64,000 bases of DNA from Poteriospumella lacustris. Taxonomy: Eukaryota > Sar > Chrysophyceae > Chromulinales > Dinobryaceae. Position 1 is the stretch's first letter; each line of letters opens with the position of its first letter. The stretch covers positions 120,968 through 184,967 of the forward strand of contig SMOI01000032.1 in assembly GCA_008000375.1 (NCBI GenBank). The letters run 5' to 3'. This document shows positions 62,235-64,000 of the stretch, one piece after another. A program made the position numbers and the translations under genes. The notes under the pieces are model-generated. The model was not told where the DNA came from. It did no database searches and saw only the letters and a list, made by a program, of their open reading frames with translations.

Positions 62235-64000
62235 CTATCGTCGATGGGATGTGGTGTATATCGTCACTGCCGTCGCGGCGGCACTAGCAACCACCGCAAC
62301 GAGGGCTGGCATCATCCACCACGACGCACTGCCGCCGGTGGCATGCGATGCGGCCGAGGACGCCGCCGCCGGTGACGAAGGCTGGTTTCGCTGGAGGTAG
62401 AGTTCGACGGGTCCAAAGTCCAGGGGCATAATCTCCTCGCAATAGACGCGCTTGGCCCATTGCAGTCGCTGGTTGATTTTGGCGATGACCTCCGGTGGGA
62501 AGACCCCGTCGGGGTTGCCATGGTTCTCGGCCAGTTTCGCGGCCTCGTTTTGCATGATCAGCACCAAGTTGTACGCACTCGCAGGTTCATCGGCGTGCCA
62601 CCGTGTCAACGTCAACATGATGTGTCCACCAAAGCGACGGTGGGTAATCGCACAGCGCGAGTTCCACACTTGTTGCACGACGAATTCGACGTCCTCGTCG
62701 TTCAAGAGAAACTCGGCTTCGGCGCCAGCCTGAAAGCGTTGTTGCTGTACCGTGTACATATATCCAAAGGCGTAAACAATCAGTTCCATCACATCAATCG
62801 AAGTGTTCTCCCATGGCCGCAAAGCTACACAGGAGGCCGAGGCTTACCTCGTTGTTCTTGAACACTTGTCGCAGTTTGTGTCGCAGATTCTTGGACATCC
62901 GCTCGCCGCCGTCGTAGTTGTACACGTGACCAGACAACTGGCAGAGCGCATAGGCCGCCATCGCTTGTCCAAAGATACTGGGGCTCGTGCCCAGCACTGG
63001 AATCACCCGCAGACGCAAGTACTCCACGGCGCCGAAGTCCTGCGAACCCACCACCGCCAACAACACACAACCACCGCACGTACATTGGGTAAGACACCTG
63101 TCACCTCTCTTGACTGGTTCGGCATACCTGCGGTGCATTCTTTTGCTCTTCATCCAAGGGCAGTAAACCCGCCACAGGCTTCTCCACTGAAAACACGGTC
63201 CAGACCTGGTCGGCAGGGACGTCGTGTTTCTTGAGCTTCCATTTGATCTTCTGTGCCAGCGGATCGTTGATGCACTCAGACAGCGGAGCGATACGCAGCT
63301 TGGTCGGATCCGCTTTTCCGCCTGCTCCCATCGATGTCACGACACGGATACCGTTTTTGAAGCAGTAGGAGATCAGTTCCGCCTTGGTGTTGACATCGTC
63401 GATGCAGTCCAACACAAAGTCGGGTTTGCCGCCCAGCAGCCGGTCCGCTTCCTTCATCACAAACATCTCACTCATCGCTTCAATCTCACACCACGGGACG
63501 ATCCCTTCGAGGTGCTTTTTCATCGCTGAAGCCTTTGGAATACCCACATCAGCCAACGTCGCGACTGCATGACGATTAAGCGAGGACAGCGTCACTTGAT
63601 CGAAGTCGATCAGTCGAACTCGGCCGACTCCTGAACGAGCAATCATATGCGCACAGTGGCTTCCTACTCCTCCGAGACCGACGACCTGGTGAAAATAAAT
63701 CCAGTAACACGCATTCTTTCATCAGAACGCTGCATGGGGAGGGCTTACCACCACAAAGCTGTTGGAGATGGCATCAAGTCCTTGGTCACCAAAGAATGTG
63801 CGTACACGGGAGAACATTTCCTCTTTAAGTTCCACGGGATAATGTTTCTTTGTATCATTATTCGCTGCTGGTAACGTCGATGCTGTTGTAGGTGAGACCG
63901 TCTTCGTGGTCACAGATTGCAAATAGGCGATGGAAGCCGTTCCCAGTGCAGCCCCGACTGCAGCACTCGCGGCTACCTTCAGATAAGTCGATGAATCGGA
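62235..64000 (-). CDS. E1-like tRNA t6A dehydratase (Tcd/TcdA family), 5' end outside window
   Basis: Four exons are visible on the minus strand: beyond 64000 to 63749, 63685-63128, 63039-62848 and 62729-62235. The nucleotide-binding VVGLGGVGSHCAHMIARSG lies just after the first intron seen here, then LIDFDQVTLSSLNRHA, DCIDDVNTKAELISYC, VVTSMGAGGKADPTKL, FSVEKPVAGLLPL and RVIPVLGTSPSIFGQAMAAY. This order matches TcdA/Tcd1/Tcd2, which cyclise the t6A modification of tRNA with ATP. A hydrophobic Ala-rich segment (YLKVAASAAVGAALGTASIAY) lies near the visible N-terminus. A second span (MMPALVAVVASAAATAV) sits close to the C-terminus. Yeast Tcd1 and Tcd2 are mitochondrial outer-membrane proteins, so membrane attachment here is plausible. 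The start codon is not in the window. Confidence 0.88.

Overview
The window is nuclear DNA from a compact protist genome. It carries about 29 protein-coding genes or gene parts on both strands, roughly one every 2.2 kb. Introns are short (about 50-118 nt) with GT-AG ends, and spacers are small. Several traits point to a stramenopile or a related flagellate: an isopentenyl-diphosphate isomerase/squalene synthase fusion, a HAD phosphatase/imidazoleglycerol-phosphate dehydratase fusion, a bZIP-PAS factor, a BspA-type repeat protein, an ankyrin protein of the kind common in diatoms, and a P3A proton pump. A Jupiter/HN1-like motif and an RP2-like protein hint at a cilium. No plastid function is visible, so I do not claim photosynthesis. 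No rRNA, tRNA or CRISPR was recognised.

0-12.5 kb: end of an ankyrin gene, a 7TM receptor-like protein, an HD hydrolase, NOP16, a four-exon inositol 5-phosphatase, an unrecognised 703-aa protein with a faint kinase-like patch, and a plasma-membrane H+-ATPase. 12.5-17.9 kb: gene-poor; holds a GT64 glycosyltransferase and, inverted beside it, a broken partial copy of that locus. 17.9-26.5 kb: IDI-SQS, bZIP-PAS, a two-RRM protein and TYW1. 26.8-29.6 kb: a complete 2,819-bp hAT-type DNA transposon with perfect 16-bp terminal inverted repeats and an 8-bp target duplication, sitting just upstream of twinfilin. 29.8-41.1 kb: twinfilin, HAD-IGPD, a Ulp1-type protease, eIF4A-III (split by an assembly gap that can be explained), a coiled-coil protein and a secreted DUF5107-like protein. 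41.7-64 kb: beta-COP, TRAPPC2L, proteasome beta-4, glycerol-3-phosphate dehydrogenase, a Jupiter/lumazine-synthase-like/EF-hand fusion, proteasome beta-6, MON1, an RP2/TBCC-NTF2 fusion, a secretory glycosyltransferase, a BspA repeat protein, a DDX11/CHL1 helicase and a Tcd-type E1-like dehydratase cut by the window edge.

Most genes are unrelated housekeeping functions, as expected in a eukaryote. Shared themes are vesicle traffic (beta-COP, TRAPPC2L, MON1, inositol 5-phosphatase), proteasome core (two beta subunits), secretory-pathway glycosylation (GT64 and the 56-57 kb enzyme) and cytoskeleton (twinfilin, the Jupiter/EF-hand fusion, the RP2-like protein). The most novel-looking items are the Jupiter/RibH-like/EF-hand fusion, the hAT element with its GC-rich interior, and the inverted decayed GT64 copy. 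Exon limits were read by eye from splice motifs, frame closure and family alignment from memory; no search was run.
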